Shown here in pieces: positions 43,690 through 53,845 of a DNA stretch of 64,000 nt. Made by a program: the position numbers and the translations under genes. This stretch comes from Burkholderiales bacterium (GTDB lineage Bacteria; Pseudomonadota; Gammaproteobacteria; Burkholderiales; SG8-41), in assembly GCA_019634975.1 (NCBI GenBank), contig JAHCAI010000009.1, forward strand, positions 1 to 64,000, in the 5' to 3' direction. The first letter of the stretch is position 1, and the number at the start of each line of letters is the position of its first letter. The notes below the pieces were generated by a model. It did no database searches, had not been told where the DNA came from, and saw only the letters and a list, made by a program, of their open reading frames with translations.

Positions 43690-45497
43690 GCGCCGCCTTT
43701 GGTTTTGACCGACATCTCTTTGGCGACTTCAGCTGCGGCACGATCGATGACCGGAGCCCATTCTCCGGCCGCTGTCTGCCGGATCAGGCGGCAGTCCGGA
43801 TACCAGGGGCTGCTGTCCCGGCCTTCGTGCCAGTACCAGATGCGTCCCAGCGCGTAAGGCAGCAGCACCAGGGTTTTTTTGCCTAGCGCCCCTGACAGGT
43901 GCGCGGTGGTGTTGCTTACGGTAACGACAACATCGCAAGCCTCAATCAGCGCGGCAAGGCCGTCGATGTCGTGGAAGTTGTCGAGATCGTCGACATGTGC
44001 GACTTCCATACCCCGCTCGGCTCGAAGTGCTTCTCGCTCAGCCCGGGTATCGCCATATTGAAGGTCGACACAGCGCAGATTGCGCAGTTCCAGCAGCGGG
44101 GCCAAACCGGACAGAGGGAGGCTTTTCAGTTCGCCGATTGCCGGGTTGGCGCTGCGCCAGGATACGCCGCAAAGGAAGGCTTGCGCGGGCGACAGTCGCT
44201 CGCGCAGGCGGGCAGCACGATTCGGGTCAGCCCGAAGGAAGGCTTTACGCCGGACTGGAAACGCTCTTTCGCTGCGTCGTAGCCACTTGCCGAGGTCTCC
44301 CATGGCGACCTGCGCATCGTGGTCGTCCAGAGTTTCCGATTCCTCCATCGACACAAATTCAATGCCGGGCATCGAACGCCGGTAAAGCATCACCAGGCGC
44401 GGATCGACGGCGACAACCAGACGCCGCACCAGAGGGCGAAGGTCGTCGAGCATGCTGGCATGCAGGATCTGGTCACCGATACCCTGTTCGCCCCAGGCGA
44501 GCAGCGTGCCGTCCAGCGGCCGGCCGTCCCATTCCGGCTTCGACTGGCTGTACCGTCGCTGTCCGCGCTGTCCGATCTCCCAGCCCCGGGCATAGTGCGT
44601 CCAGCCCTGTTCGAAGTCGCCCAGCAGCAGGCGGCACAGCGACTCATTCCAGTACGGCCGCGCGGCGCCGGGCGCCAGCTGCTGCGCCCGCGCGAAATCC
44701 TTGAGCGCCTCCTCGTAGCGGGCGAGAGCGACCTTGGCGTTTCCGCGATTCTGGTAGGCGTCGGCATGGGAATCATCGAGGGCAATCGCCTGCTCGCAGC
44801 AGGCGAGCGCCTCTTGCGGGCGCTGCAGGCGCAGGAGCACATTGCCGGCCTGGCAGAGGATGCTGCTGTTGCCGGGTTCCAGCTCCCGAGCCCGCAGCAG
44901 CATGCGGAGCGCTGCGTCAAGGCGCCCCAGTGCCGCCAGCGCGCTGCCGGCGTTCCGAAGCGCGGCGACGCAGCCCCCGTTGATCGCCAGTGCCTTCTCA
45001 CAGGTATCCAGCGCATCCTGCGGACGCCCGGATTCCAGCAGGGCGTGGCCGAGATTGACCAGCACGTCGAGGTTTTGGGGATCCGCCGCCAGCGCCAGGC
45101 GGTAGTCGGCGATGGCCTCGTCATAACGCCGCAAATCGCCAAGCGTGTTGCCGCGGTTGAGCAGAATTTCGATGCGATGGGGGTCCTTTGCCAGCCCGCG
45201 GTCATAGCATTCGAGGGCGGCGGCAGTCTGCCCCAGCGCAAGGCGTACGTTTCCGATGGTCGACCAGGCGGCTGCGTCCGGATCAGCCGTGGCGAGCAGC
45301 CGCTCGCAGCAGTCGAGCGCCTCCGGCAGGCGGTTCTGCTGTTGCAGCACCGTGGCGAGGTTGTTGAGTACGCTGGGCCGGTCCGGAGCCAGCAGGAGGG
45401 TTTCGCGATACAGCCTTTCGGCGTCCGGATAGCGGCCTTCGTTCTGGGCTTCCAGCGCTGCGAAAAACAGCTGTTGCGCTCTTGCGAGGTCGGTCAT
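43686..45497 (-). CDS. TPR-repeat protein with C-terminal GT9-like glycosyltransferase domain
   Basis: A 603-residue protein. About ten tetratricopeptide repeats fill residues 1-300 (NLATVLQQQNRLPEALDCCERLL and similar). The C-terminal 280 residues resemble heptosyltransferase/GT9-type domains of TPR proteins: LLAWGEQGIGDQILHASMLDDL, LRNLRCVDLQYGD and CDVVVTVSNTTAHLSGALGKKTLVLLPYALGRIWYWH. Proteins of this layout are linked to glycan or protein O-glycosylation, by analogy only. The start at ATG 45497 begins the first TPR. It is a paralogue of the partial gene at 63772. Confidence 0.85.
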   Translation of the reverse strand: MTDLARAQQLFFAALEAQNEGRYPDAERLYRETLLLAPDRPSVLNNLATVLQQQNRLPEALDCCERLLATADPDAAAWSTIGNVRLALGQTAAALECYDRGLAKDPHRIEILLNRGNTLGDLRRYDEAIADYRLALAADPQNLDVLVNLGHALLESGRPQDALDTCEKALAINGGCVAALRNAGSALAALGRLDAALRMLLRARELEPGNSSILCQAGNVLLRLQRPQEALACCEQAIALDDSHADAYQNRGNAKVALARYEEALKDFARAQQLAPGAARPYWNESLCRLLLGDFEQGWTHYARGWEIGQRGQRRYSQSKPEWDGRPLDGTLLAWGEQGIGDQILHASMLDDLRPLVRRLVVAVDPRLVMLYRRSMPGIEFVSMEESETLDDHDAQVAMGDLGKWLRRSERAFPVRRKAFLRADPNRAARLRERLSPAQAFLCGVSWRSANPAIGELKSLPLSGLAPLLELRNLRCVDLQYGDTRAEREALRAERGMEVAHVDDLDNFHDIDGLAALIEACDVVVTVSNTTAHLSGALGKKTLVLLPYALGRIWYWHEGRDSSPWYPDCRLIRQTAAGEWAPVIDRAAAEVAKEMSVKTKGGA

Positions 45498-45562
45498 GCG
45501 GACGGGATGAAGGCGGGTATTGCGGCTTCCGCGATTGTAACCGCCCCCGCTTTTGCTCCCGG

Positions 45563-45976
45563 TCAGCTTGCGGCGAGTTCTTCCCGGATTGCCCGTGCAA
45601 GCGTGGATTCGTCGGCTCCCCGCCGCACCGGCTCCACGTCGCGCTGGCGCTGGCCCCATGGCGGCTGGGGGAAATGCGGGTCGTCGCTGAAGCGCGGAAT
45701 GACATGCCAGTGCACATGCGCAACCATATTGCCCAGGCTCGCCAAGTTGATCTTGGCCGGATTCATCGACCTGCGCAGTGCCCGCTCGACTGCAAACACG
45801 ATGTTCATGCAGTGTGCGCGGTGCTCCTCCGCAAGGTCACTCATTTCGCGTACATGGCTGTTCCAGATGACCCGGCAAAAGCCCGGGTAGCCGCGCTCGG
45901 AAACGAGCACTACACGGCAGTCCTTGTCCCGCCACAGTACCGTCCCTCCCGGTGTATCGCACAATTCGCACTTCAT
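45563..45976 (-). CDS. HIT-family hydrolase
   Basis: A 137-residue histidine-triad protein. The triad is H87-V-H89-W-H91 in MVAHVHWHVIPRF, preceded by LVSERGYPGFCRVIWNSHVREMSDL. N-terminal Cys pairs (CELC) resemble the zinc site of some HIT proteins. It hydrolyses nucleotide conjugates such as AMP-linked compounds. The ATG overlaps the stop of the DUF2817 gene by four bases (45973-45976). Confidence 0.92.
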   Translation of the reverse strand: MKCELCDTPGGTVLWRDKDCRVVLVSERGYPGFCRVIWNSHVREMSDLAEEHRAHCMNIVFAVERALRRSMNPAKINLASLGNMVAHVHWHVIPRFSDDPHFPQPPWGQRQRDVEPVRRGADESTLARAIREELAAS

Positions 45977-47064
45977 GCTGACTTTTCTCCGAAGGTCCAG
46001 CAGGCGGCACGGTACACCAGACCGTGACCGTGCATGACCGCCGCCTCGCGCCAGTCATCTGCTGCGGGGCACAGAGCCTCGAGCAGGCGGCGCTTCGAAG
46101 GGTGGTCGAGGCCGCCGTCGCCGTAGTGGTGCCAGCGGTTTTCATCGCGCAGCGCGCTGATCACGCGCAGGGCCGGCCAGGTGCCGATTTCCTGGAGCAC
46201 GAACTCCATGCGGGTCTGAGGCAGCAGCCCCGGCAGCGCCGCACCCAGGCTGCCGCGCACCGTGTAGGCGGCGGGCGCTGCATTGCCGCCGCTCAGGGGG
46301 CGATCGAGTGCGGCCTGCAGGGTCTCGACGGAGGCGCTGCCGACGCCGGGCTCGCGAATCAGTGTGTCCTTGCCGTGGGGCCCCAGTCCGGTGTGCATGT
46401 CGATTGCGAACAGCGCTTCCGCGCCGCCGAGCCGCTTCTGCAGCCAGTCGATGAACAGCCGCGGCCCGGGCTGCAGTTCGGCGCCGCCATAGAACAGCCC
46501 GCGCGGATAGCGGTGCTGGCCGTGGGCAATGGCCTGGCGCACCGCCTGCACGCCGTGGCGCCATCCCGCCGCCGCGAGGCGCAGGGCGAAGGCATCACGC
46601 GAGGGCGGTGATGCGGGGTTGAGCAGTGCATCGAGGCGCTTGTAGAGCGGCGGCGCGCCGGTCCAGATGCCGTTGTCGACATGGAAATTGCGGTTGAGGT
46701 CGACGTTGTGTTCGTTGGCACGGCGCAGCCAGGCCATGCCGTAGGGATTGAGCACATGCAGCAGCACCAGCGCGCCATCGGCCGGCAGCGGCGGCGGCGC
46801 GGCGAGCAGCGCGAGCTGGGCGGCGGAACCGGCGAAGGCTTCCACGCCATGCACGCCGCTGAGGTGCAGCAGAACGCGCCGCGGCTGCCGTGCGCCCAGC
46901 CAGGCGATATCGATGGTCAGGGCTTCGTCGCGCGGTCCGCGCGCTGCCAGCGGCAGCGTGTCCAGAGCGGCACCGGCGCGGAGTGCCGCCGCTCGGAAGC
47001 GTCCGCGGGCACTGGCGTAATCCGGCGAGAAGAACTCCGCCGCGGTGTCTGCCCGCGGCAGCAC
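45973..47064 (-). CDS. DUF2817 / M14-like metallopeptidase-family protein
   Basis: A 363-residue protein of the DUF2817 family, related to M14 carboxypeptidases. Seen: FFSPDYASARGRFRAAA, the zinc-site-like LLHLSGVHGVEAFAGSAAQ (H..E), HVLNPYGMAWLRRANEHNVDLNRNF and AIDMHTGLGPHGKDTLI (a further His). The catalytic chemistry of the family is not established. The start is set at GTG 47064, five bases after the upstream stop; GTG 47109 is an alternative that would overlap the upstream gene. No strong Shine-Dalgarno is seen for either. Confidence 0.82.
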   Translation of the reverse strand: MLPRADTAAEFFSPDYASARGRFRAAALRAGAALDTLPLAARGPRDEALTIDIAWLGARQPRRVLLHLSGVHGVEAFAGSAAQLALLAAPPPLPADGALVLLHVLNPYGMAWLRRANEHNVDLNRNFHVDNGIWTGAPPLYKRLDALLNPASPPSRDAFALRLAAAGWRHGVQAVRQAIAHGQHRYPRGLFYGGAELQPGPRLFIDWLQKRLGGAEALFAIDMHTGLGPHGKDTLIREPGVGSASVETLQAALDRPLSGGNAAPAAYTVRGSLGAALPGLLPQTRMEFVLQEIGTWPALRVISALRDENRWHHYGDGGLDHPSKRRLLEALCPAADDWREAAVMHGHGLVYRAACWTFGEKSA

Positions 47065-47068
47065 CCGC

Positions 47069-48631
47069 TCAAGCCGCGGTGTAGCCTGCGCGCTCGAAAT
47101 TGGTGCCACTGTCGAGCAGCCCGGCAAGGCGGATATGCTGCAGCTTGCCGTCATGGTGAACGTCGAGTATGCGGCCGTTCCGCCAGGTTCCCGGCGGCAG
47201 CAGGATCGACGGCGGCTCGCCGCCGGGGGCGGCAGCAAGCAGCAGGGCGCGGTCATACGGGTGGTCCTTCTCTGCCGGACGCGCCGCCACGGCCGCGGCC
47301 TTGGCGCGCAGCAGGCGGAAGCCGAGCCAGGTCGCCCCTTCGGCGTCGACCGAAAGCCGCTGCACGAAGCCGAGATAGGTGTTGCCATTGGGGGCAACGA
47401 GGCCCAGCAGCTGGTTATGCGTGAGCCGGGTGATATCCGAGGGCTTGCGACACAGGCCGAGGATGCCGGAGGCGCTCTGGTTGGCGACGGTCCAGGTTTC
47501 CAGCGTGCGGCTGCGCACGGAGGCTTCGCCGACGGCCGGGCCGTCAACCCGCTCGAAGCCGGCCATCTCGAAGCGCGCCCGCGAGGACAGTCCGGCATCC
47601 GGCGGCACGAAAGGCTTGCCGCTGATGTTGAAATGCATGGCTGCCAGCGTGCCGGAGACCAGCACGTTGAAGGACACCGCCTTGCGCTCGTCGACCCGGC
47701 CGGTGCCGGGCATGATCCAGAGCGCGTGCAGGCTGAGCATCAGCTTTTCGCATTCGGCACCGCCTATCAGGCCGAGTCCGAGCCTTTCCGGGCTTTGCGA
47801 TTTCAGCGCGATTGCGGCCTGGCGCAGCTTGCCGCCGACCTGTTCCAGCTCGAGGTAACGCAGGTTGCCGCCCTTGAGATTCTTCGGCCGCCGCGCACCT
47901 TCGGAGGAATCCAGGGCCACGGCGAGGGCAGTATCGATGTCCTTTGCCGGCGGCGTGCGGGAAATGCCGGCCAGCGCGACCCACTGCGCCAGGGCGCGGT
48001 CCACGGTGTTCATCTGCAGCAGCGACAGCGAGTCCGGGTTCGCGCGTTGGGTCAGCACGATCTGCAGGTAGGCGAGGTTGACGTTGCTCGCACCGCCGCC
48101 CTCGCTGACCGGCGTCGTGGTGACGCCTGCGCTTTCGGCAAAGGCGTAGAGGCGGTGCAGCTGCTGCCACAGCGCCGCCGGAACCTCATGGTAGGCGCGG
48201 TTGTGCGCCGTCATCGCAAAGCCGGCCATGCGCAGCGCGCGGTAGCAGACGATCTCGGCGTGCTCGGCGAGATCGGGGGCGGCTTCCGCCATGTCGGCGA
48301 TCAGCGATTCATAGGCATCGGCGGCGGCGCGCCAGAGCGAGATGCTGCGCTCGAAGATCTCGCGCGTTTCGCTGTCGAAAGGCACCGGCTTGCCCTGGTG
48401 CTCGCGGCTGCGCGCGTGCTGGGCCTCGAGCAGGGTGTCGCGCAGTGCTTCGAGCACGCGCAGGCGCTCGCCGCCGTTGATCCGGGTGTCGGCGAGCAGG
48501 CGCAGCTGGGTCAGCAGCTGTGCCTGGCGCTGCGCGGGGCTGGCGGATGCGAGCTGCGCGACAAATGCCGCTGTTGCCGCGGCATCGGAGATTTTCAGCA
48601 GTCCTGGTGTGGCGCTCAAGACGGTAGCCAT
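47069..48631 (-). CDS. Conserved hypothetical protein, possible PilZ-like C-terminus
   Basis: A 520-residue soluble, mostly alpha-helical protein. The N-terminal 300 residues (ISDAAATAAFVAQLA, LRVLEALRDTLLEA, LAEHAEIVCYRALRMAGFAM) resemble a betaproteobacterial conserved family sometimes labelled cyclic-di-GMP-binding. The C-terminal 120 residues are beta-rich, with SASGILGLCRKPSDITRLTHNQLLGLV and TWLGFRLLRA. A PilZ signature (RxxxR...D/NxSxxG) is not clear, so nucleotide binding is speculative. The ATG at 48631 follows GAGGGTT. It is followed by the DUF2817 and HIT genes with overlapping or near-overlapping ends. Confidence 0.65.
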   Translation of the reverse strand: MATVLSATPGLLKISDAAATAAFVAQLASASPAQRQAQLLTQLRLLADTRINGGERLRVLEALRDTLLEAQHARSREHQGKPVPFDSETREIFERSISLWRAAADAYESLIADMAEAAPDLAEHAEIVCYRALRMAGFAMTAHNRAYHEVPAALWQQLHRLYAFAESAGVTTTPVSEGGGASNVNLAYLQIVLTQRANPDSLSLLQMNTVDRALAQWVALAGISRTPPAKDIDTALAVALDSSEGARRPKNLKGGNLRYLELEQVGGKLRQAAIALKSQSPERLGLGLIGGAECEKLMLSLHALWIMPGTGRVDERKAVSFNVLVSGTLAAMHFNISGKPFVPPDAGLSSRARFEMAGFERVDGPAVGEASVRSRTLETWTVANQSASGILGLCRKPSDITRLTHNQLLGLVAPNGNTYLGFVQRLSVDAEGATWLGFRLLRAKAAAVAARPAEKDHPYDRALLLAAAPGGEPPSILLPPGTWRNGRILDVHHDGKLQHIRLAGLLDSGTNFERAGYTAA

Positions 48632-48755
48632 GGCGTAACCCTCGTGTTCGGGGTACGCATTATTCGAAGCCTGTTGCTGGCGCCGCAAGTGAAAAATGCA
48701 CATGTCGCCGTTCCACGACAGCTTGCCGCATTCGGGCCGTGGCAAACCGCACGCA

Positions 48756-51700
48756 TTACAAAAGAACCCTTTCGATACCGCCGCTGTTGGCTTTCGAAAC
48801 ATAGTTTTCCAGCCATTGCGGCCCGAGCAGCCGGCGCGCCATTTCGACGACAATGTAGTCGGCCTCGATGTCCGCATCCCCGGCGTAGCGTGCGAGTCCC
48901 TGCAGGCAGGACGGGCAGGAGGTCAGTACCTTGACCGGGCCGTCCCCGGCGGATTCGCGCAGCTTTGCCGTGCCGCGGCGCAGCTCTTCCTCCTTGCGGA
49001 AACGCACCTGGGTCGAGATGTCGGGGCGCGTGACGGCCAGCGTGCCGGATTCGCCGCAGCAGCGTTCACTGAGCGCGACCGGCGCCGCCATCAGCGTGTT
49101 CACGACTTTCATCGGTGCGTGGGTTTTCATCGGCGTGTGGCAGGGGTCATGATACATGTAGCGGGTTCCGCTGACCCCGTCGAGCTTCACGCCGCGCTCG
49201 AGCAGGTATTCATGGATGTCGAGCAGGCGGCAGCCGGGGAAGATTTTTTCGAATTCGTATTTCTGCAGCTGGTCCATGCAGGTGCCGCAGGACACGATCA
49301 CGGTCCTGATGTCGAGGTAATTCAGCGTGTGTGCGACGCGGTGGAACAGCACGCGGTTGGCGGTGGTGATCGCCTGGCCTTTCGCCTCCTCGCCGGCGGC
49401 GGTCTGCGGATAGCCGCAGCAGAGGTAGCCCGGCGGCAGCACGGTCTGCACGCCGATGTCGAACAGCATGGCCTGCGTCGCCAGCCCGACCTGGCTGAAC
49501 AGGCGCTCGGAACCGCAGCCCGGGAAATAGAACACCGCGTCCGAGTCCTCGCTGACCTTCGCCGGGTCGCGGATCACCGGCACCATGCGCGCGTCCTCGA
49601 TGTCGAGCAGCGCGCGCGAGGCCTTCTTCGGCAGCTTGCCGGGCATCGGCTTGTTGACGAAATGGATCACCTGCGCGCGCAGCGGCGGCTTGCCGGTGGT
49701 CGCCGGCGGGCGCCGCGTCTGCGGGCCGGCGAGGCCCAGCGCCTTCGCCGCACGGTGGCCCAGGCGCTGCGCGCGGTAGCCCCAGTCGATCATCAGCTTG
49801 CGCGCGACGTTGATGGTGCGCGGATCGGTGGCGTTGAGGAAGAACATCGAGGCCTTCGCGCCGGGGTTGAAGCGGCGCTTGCCGTGGCTGCGCAGGAAAT
49901 TGCGCATCGCGATCGACACGTCGCCGAAATCGATGTCCACCGGGCAGGGGTTCGCGCACTTGTGGCAGACCGTGCAATGGTCGGCGACGTCGCCGAATTC
50001 GTCGAAATGCTCGAGCGAGATGCCGCGCCGGGTCTGCTCCTCGTAAAGGAAGGCCTCGATCAGCAGGCTGGTGGCGAGGATCTTGTTGCGCGGGCTGTAG
50101 AGCAGGTTGGCGCGCGGCACGTGCGTCGCGCACACCGGCTTGCACTTGCCGCAGCGCAGGCAGTCCTTGACCGAGTCGGCGATTGCCCCGACGTCGGAGT
50201 GCTCGAGGATCAGGCTCTCGGCGCCGAGCAGCGAGAAGCTCGGCGTGTAGGCATTGCCGAGGTCGGCGCCGGGCAGCAGCTTGCCCTTGTTGAAATGCCC
50301 CCCGGGGTCGACCTGGCGCTTGTAGGCGGCGAAGGCGGCGATGCGCTCCGGCGGCAGGAATTCGAGCTTGGTGATGCCGATGCCATGCTCGCCGGAGATC
50401 ACGCCATCCAGCGATTCCGCCAGCCGCATGATGCGCGCGATGGCTTCCGCGGCCTCCTGCAGCATCGCATAGTTGTCGGAGTTGACGGGGATGTTGGTAT
50501 GCACGTTGCCGTCGCCGGCGTGCATGTGCAGCGCGACAAACACGCGGCCGCGCAGAGCCTGGCGGTGCGCGGCATCCACCGCCTCCATCACCTTCGCGAA
50601 GGGCCGGCCGTCGAAGAGGTCGGCGAGATGCGAACGGACCTCCTCTTTCCAGGACACGCGGATGTCATGATCCTGCAGGGCCCCAAACAGCGATGAATGA
50701 TGGGCGATGAGCGATGAGTAAAAACGCCAGGGCTCATCGGGCCGGTCACGCAGATTCGCCAGGGGCGTATCGATGTGATCGAGCAGCCAGTGCCAGCGGG
50801 CGCGCGCCTCCGCGATCACGGCACGCGCCCGCGCGGGGCGGTCGCCGATGACTTCGGCGGCGGAGACGCCGGGGTCGGGGCTCGCCACCGGAAGCTCGCC
50901 GGCAAGCACGGCTTCGACCGCATCGAGGATGCGCAGCTTGTTGCGTATCGACAGCTCGATGTTGATGCGCTCGATGCCGTCGGAATAGTCGCCGAGCCGC
51001 TCCAGCGGAATCACCACGTCCTCGTTGATCTTGAAGGCGTTGGTGTGGCGGGCAATCGCTGCGGTGCGCGCGCGGTCGAGCCAGAAGGTCTTGCGCGCCT
51101 CGGCGGAGACGGCGATGAAGCCCTCGGCGCCGCGCGCATTGGCGATGCGCACGACCTGCGAGGCGGCGGCAGCCACCGCGTCCTCGTTCTCGCCGACGAT
51201 GTCGCCGACCAGCACCATTTTCGGGCGGCCGGCGCGGCGCGACTTGGTCGCGTAGCCGACGGCCTTCACGTAGCGCGCGTCGAGGTGTTCGAGGCCGGCG
51301 AGTATCGCGTCGGGATTGCCGTCGAGGTACTGCTTGATCTCGACGATCGAGGGCACGGCTTCGCGCACCGGACTGAAGAACTCCAGGCACACGGTGCGGA
51401 TCGCCGGCGGCATGCGGTGCAGCACGAAGGTCGCCTGGGTGATGATGCCGTCGCAGCCCTCCTTCTGGATGCCGGGCAGCCCGCCGAGCACCTTGTCGGT
51501 GACATCCTTGCCCAGCCCGCGCTTGCGGAAGGTGGCGCCCGGGATTTCGAGGATCTGCGGTTCGCCCTCGGGCGTTTTGCCGTCGCGCGCGTAATGCGTG
51601 ATGCGGAAACGCGCGAGCGGGATGTCGTGGATCTTGCCGAGGTTGTGGTCCAGCCGTTCGACCCGCATCCAGCGCGCGTCGGGGGTGACCATGGTCCAGG

Positions 51701-52592
51701 ACGCGAGGTTGTCGAGCGCGGTGCCCCAGAGCACGGCCTTCTTGCCGCCGGCATTCATTGCGACGTTGCCGCCGATGCAGGAGGCGTCGGCCGAGGTCGG
51801 GTCGCAGGCGAACACCAGTCCGGCGGCCTCGGCGGCTTCCATCGCGCGCCGCGTGACCACGCCGGCGCCGCAGCGCAGTACCGGCACGGGCTGCGCGACG
51901 CCGGGCAGCGTGACCCGCTCGATCGCCGCGAGGGAGTCGAGTTTCTCGGTGTTGATCACCGCCGAATGCGGCGTCAGCGGGACGGCGCCGCCGGTGTAGC
52001 CGGTGCCGCCGCCGCGCGGGATGATGGTGAGGCCGAGCTCGATGCAGGCGCGCACGATCCCGGCGACTTCGTCCTCGCTGTCGGGGTTGATCACGACGAA
52101 GGGATACTCGACGCGCCAGTCGGTGGCGTCGGTGACATGCGATACCCGCGCGAGGCCGTCGAACTGGATGTTGTCGCGGCGCGTTGCCCGGGACAAGCGG
52201 GCCAGCGCGCGGCGGCGCAGCGCCCGCGTCTCCCCGAATTCCGCCTCGAAGCGGTCCACCGCATCGCGCGCGGCGGCGAGCAGTGCCGCCACCCGCTGGT
52301 CGCCGGCGTCGCGACGCGCCTCGATGCCGTTCAGCCGTCCGCGCATGCCGTCGACCAGCGCCGACAGCCGCTTGCGGTTGCCGAGCAGGTCGTCCTCGAT
52401 GTACGGGTTGCGCTTGACGACCCACATGTCGCCCAGCACCTCGTAGAGCATTTTCGCCGAGCGCCCGGTGCGCCGCTGGGCGCGCAGCTCGTTGAGCAGG
52501 TCCCAGCGCTCGGCGCCGAGCAGGCGGATGACGATCTCGCGGTCGGAGAAGGAGGTGTAGTTGTAGGGAATTTCGCGCAGGCGGGCAGTCAT
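48756..52592 (-). CDS. Fused FAD/FMN dehydrogenase and Fe-S oxidoreductase (DUF3683, GlcD-GlcF type)
   Basis: A 1278-residue multidomain oxidoreductase. DUF3683 is at the N-terminus (about 1-115), then a PCMH-type FAD domain (about 165-390; [15 protein letters not shown]), an FAD-oxidase C-terminal domain (about 400-780; [18 protein letters not shown]), two [4Fe-4S] motifs ([11 protein letters not shown] near 811-822, [11 protein letters not shown] near 870) and two CCG domains ([10 protein letters not shown] near 1054, [10 protein letters not shown] near 1176). It resembles glycolate or D-lactate dehydrogenases with the electron-transfer subunit fused on. The substrate is unknown. A heptad repeat forms an in-frame segment encoding [12 protein letters not shown] (50690-50725). 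Confidence 0.9.
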   Translation of the reverse strand: MTARLREIPYNYTSFSDREIVIRLLGAERWDLLNELRAQRRTGRSAKMLYEVLGDMWVVKRNPYIEDDLLGNRKRLSALVDGMRGRLNGIEARRDAGDQRVAALLAAARDAVDRFEAEFGETRALRRRALARLSRATRRDNIQFDGLARVSHVTDATDWRVEYPFVVINPDSEDEVAGIVRACIELGLTIIPRGGGTGYTGGAVPLTPHSAVINTEKLDSLAAIERVTLPGVAQPVPVLRCGAGVVTRRAMEAAEAAGLVFACDPTSADASCIGGNVAMNAGGKKAVLWGTALDNLASWTMVTPDARWMRVERLDHNLGKIHDIPLARFRITHYARDGKTPEGEPQILEIPGATFRKRGLGKDVTDKVLGGLPGIQKEGCDGIITQATFVLHRMPPAIRTVCLEFFSPVREAVPSIVEIKQYLDGNPDAILAGLEHLDARYVKAVGYATKSRRAGRPKMVLVGDIVGENEDAVAAAASQVVRIANARGAEGFIAVSAEARKTFWLDRARTAAIARHTNAFKINEDVVIPLERLGDYSDGIERINIELSIRNKLRILDAVEAVLAGELPVASPDPGVSAAEVIGDRPARARAVIAEARARWHWLLDHIDTPLANLRDRPDEPWRFYSSLIAHHSSLFGALQDHDIRVSWKEEVRSHLADLFDGRPFAKVMEAVDAAHRQALRGRVFVALHMHAGDGNVHTNIPVNSDNYAMLQEAAEAIARIMRLAESLDGVISGEHGIGITKLEFLPPERIAAFAAYKRQVDPGGHFNKGKLLPGADLGNAYTPSFSLLGAESLILEHSDVGAIADSVKDCLRCGKCKPVCATHVPRANLLYSPRNKILATSLLIEAFLYEEQTRRGISLEHFDEFGDVADHCTVCHKCANPCPVDIDFGDVSIAMRNFLRSHGKRRFNPGAKASMFFLNATDPRTINVARKLMIDWGYRAQRLGHRAAKALGLAGPQTRRPPATTGKPPLRAQVIHFVNKPMPGKLPKKASRALLDIEDARMVPVIRDPAKVSEDSDAVFYFPGCGSERLFSQVGLATQAMLFDIGVQTVLPPGYLCCGYPQTAAGEEAKGQAITTANRVLFHRVAHTLNYLDIRTVIVSCGTCMDQLQKYEFEKIFPGCRLLDIHEYLLERGVKLDGVSGTRYMYHDPCHTPMKTHAPMKVVNTLMAAPVALSERCCGESGTLAVTRPDISTQVRFRKEEELRRGTAKLRESAGDGPVKVLTSCPSCLQGLARYAGDADIEADYIVVEMARRLLGPQWLENYVSKANSGGIERVLL
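50690..50725 (-). repeat. Heptad-repeat element H4 inside a coding region
   Basis: GCGATGAATGATGGGCGATG then AGCGATGAGTA on the plus strand, the same GATGAxx heptads as H1. It lies within the FAD/Fe-S oxidoreductase gene without breaking the frame and encodes a Ser/His-rich segment ([12 protein letters not shown]) between the FAD part and the Fe-S part. Confidence 0.65.
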
Positions 52593-52595
52593 GTG

Positions 52596-52640
52596 TGATT
52601 ACAGTGCTGAATGCAAAGTGCAGAATGATGAGCGAGAACC
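52596..52640. repeat. Degenerate heptad-repeat element H5
   Basis: GTGATTACAGTGCTGAATGC and AAGTGCAGAATGATGAGC just upstream of the FAD/Fe-S gene start. Units of 7 bp are recognisable but diverged, and no inverted partner is obvious. It lies in the promoter side of that gene. Confidence 0.45.
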
Positions 52641-52714
52641 GGCGCTGCGCAGGGCGCGAGATGACTGGTAAGCGCAGGGAAACAGCATATTAGCGCAAGG
52701 TGCTGGCAGCGACA

Positions 52715-53110
52715 TTATGCGGCGAGCACGGCGATGACCCAGTAGCGGGCGAACTTGCCGGTGGCGATGAACAGGGTTGACCACCAGGGATTGAGCCGCA
52801 GCCAGCCGGCCGCCACGCACAGCGGGTCACCGATCAGCGGCACCCAGGACAGCAGCAGGACCGGGCTGCCCCAGCGCTGCACCGTGGGCAGGCCCTTGAG
52901 CTGCGATTTCTGCGGGATCAGCCGGCCGATCAGGTAGGACGACAGTCCGCCGAGGGTGTTGCCGAGGGTGGCCACTGCCAGCAGCAGCCACAGCCGGTCA
53001 GGGTGCAGTTTCAGCGCCGCGAACAGCACCGCCTCGGAGCCACCGGGCAGCAGAGTGGCCGCGAGGAAGCTGCTGGCGAACAGCGTGGTCAGCGTGAGGG
53101 AGGCGTCCAA
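52715..53110 (-). CDS. YqaA-like small membrane protein (SNARE-associated/DedA relative)
   Basis: A 131-residue membrane protein with four hydrophobic segments and the pattern SSFLAATLLPGGSEAVLFAALKL, TLGNTLGGLSSYLIGR and WGSPVLLLSWVPLIGDPLCVAAGWLR, typical of the YqaA branch of the DedA/SNARE-associated family. DedA proteins act in lipid flipping and envelope homeostasis; YqaA itself is uncharacterised. It is monocistronic on the minus strand, divergent from the methyltransferase gene by 104 bp. Confidence 0.88.
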   Translation of the reverse strand: MDASLTLTTLFASSFLAATLLPGGSEAVLFAALKLHPDRLWLLLAVATLGNTLGGLSSYLIGRLIPQKSQLKGLPTVQRWGSPVLLLSWVPLIGDPLCVAAGWLRLNPWWSTLFIATGKFARYWVIAVLAA

Positions 53111-53214
53111 GGGCGGGAGGCGGAAATCAATGTGATTTGAACAAGGCGCCGGGCTTCTTTAAACTCCGGTGTCCCTGCCCGGCTCTCCCGGGCGCAGAAC
53201 AATCGAGCTAACCC

Positions 53215-53817
53215 ATGAGCACGCTGATTTCCGAAGAATACCGCAGGATGCAGGAGGAACTGCATCGAAACCCCAATTACGGGGTGGCATCGGTGCAATA
53301 TGCGCCGATAGTGGCCCAGGTGCTCGAGCAGGTGCGGCCCGAGGAATTGCTGGATTACGGCGCCGGCAAGGGGCGCCTCGGTGAGACCCTTCGGACCTTG
53401 ATGCCCAATGCGCCGAGGATCCGTCACTACGACCCGGCCCGCCCCGAGTGGTCGGCCACGCCCGAGCCCGCTCCCTTCGTGGCCTGCATCGACGTGCTCG
53501 AGCACATCGAGCCGGAGCTGATCGACAACGTGCTCGATGACCTGCAGCGGGTGACGCTGGGGCACGGCGTGTTCACCGTGCATACCGGTCCTGCGGTGAA
53601 GCTGCTCTCCGATGGCCGCAATGCGCATCTGATCCAGCAGCCGCCGGCTTGGTGGCTGCCGAAATTCCTCGATCGTTTTGACCTGGTCGTGTTCCAGCGC
53701 ATGCCGCAGGGCTTCTGGATTGTTGTGCAGCATGCGCCCGATCTTGCGCCCGCCCCTGATTCCGGAAAGGCCGCCGGTCCGCTGAAACGCGTCCTCAATT
53801 CCCTTACCGGTTCTTAG
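53215..53817 (+). CDS. Class I SAM-dependent methyltransferase-like protein
   Basis: A 200-residue protein with a shortened Rossmann methyltransferase core: ELLDYGAGKGRLGETL (SAM site, about 42-57), HYDPA, VACIDVLEHIEPELIDNVLDDL and GVFTVHTGPAVKLL. It resembles small-molecule or sugar methyltransferases; the substrate cannot be read. The ATG at 53215 follows a weak ribosome site. The FAA hydrolase gene begins 28 bp downstream and may share its transcript. Confidence 0.8.
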   Translation: MSTLISEEYRRMQEELHRNPNYGVASVQYAPIVAQVLEQVRPEELLDYGAGKGRLGETLRTLMPNAPRIRHYDPARPEWSATPEPAPFVACIDVLEHIEPELIDNVLDDLQRVTLGHGVFTVHTGPAVKLLSDGRNAHLIQQPPAWWLPKFLDRFDLVVFQRMPQGFWIVVQHAPDLAPAPDSGKAAGPLKRVLNSLTGS

Positions 53818-53845
53818 TCGCAGTGTCCCCACAAGGAAATAAAAC

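Noticed and set aside
47069..48631. Calling this a c-di-GMP receptor
   Set aside because: A clear PilZ RxxxR and D/NxSxxG pair was not found, so only a possible similarity is noted.
50775..52598. A 607-codon plus-strand frame opposite the FAD/Fe-S gene
   Set aside because: Antisense to a protein with clear FAD and Fe-S motifs.
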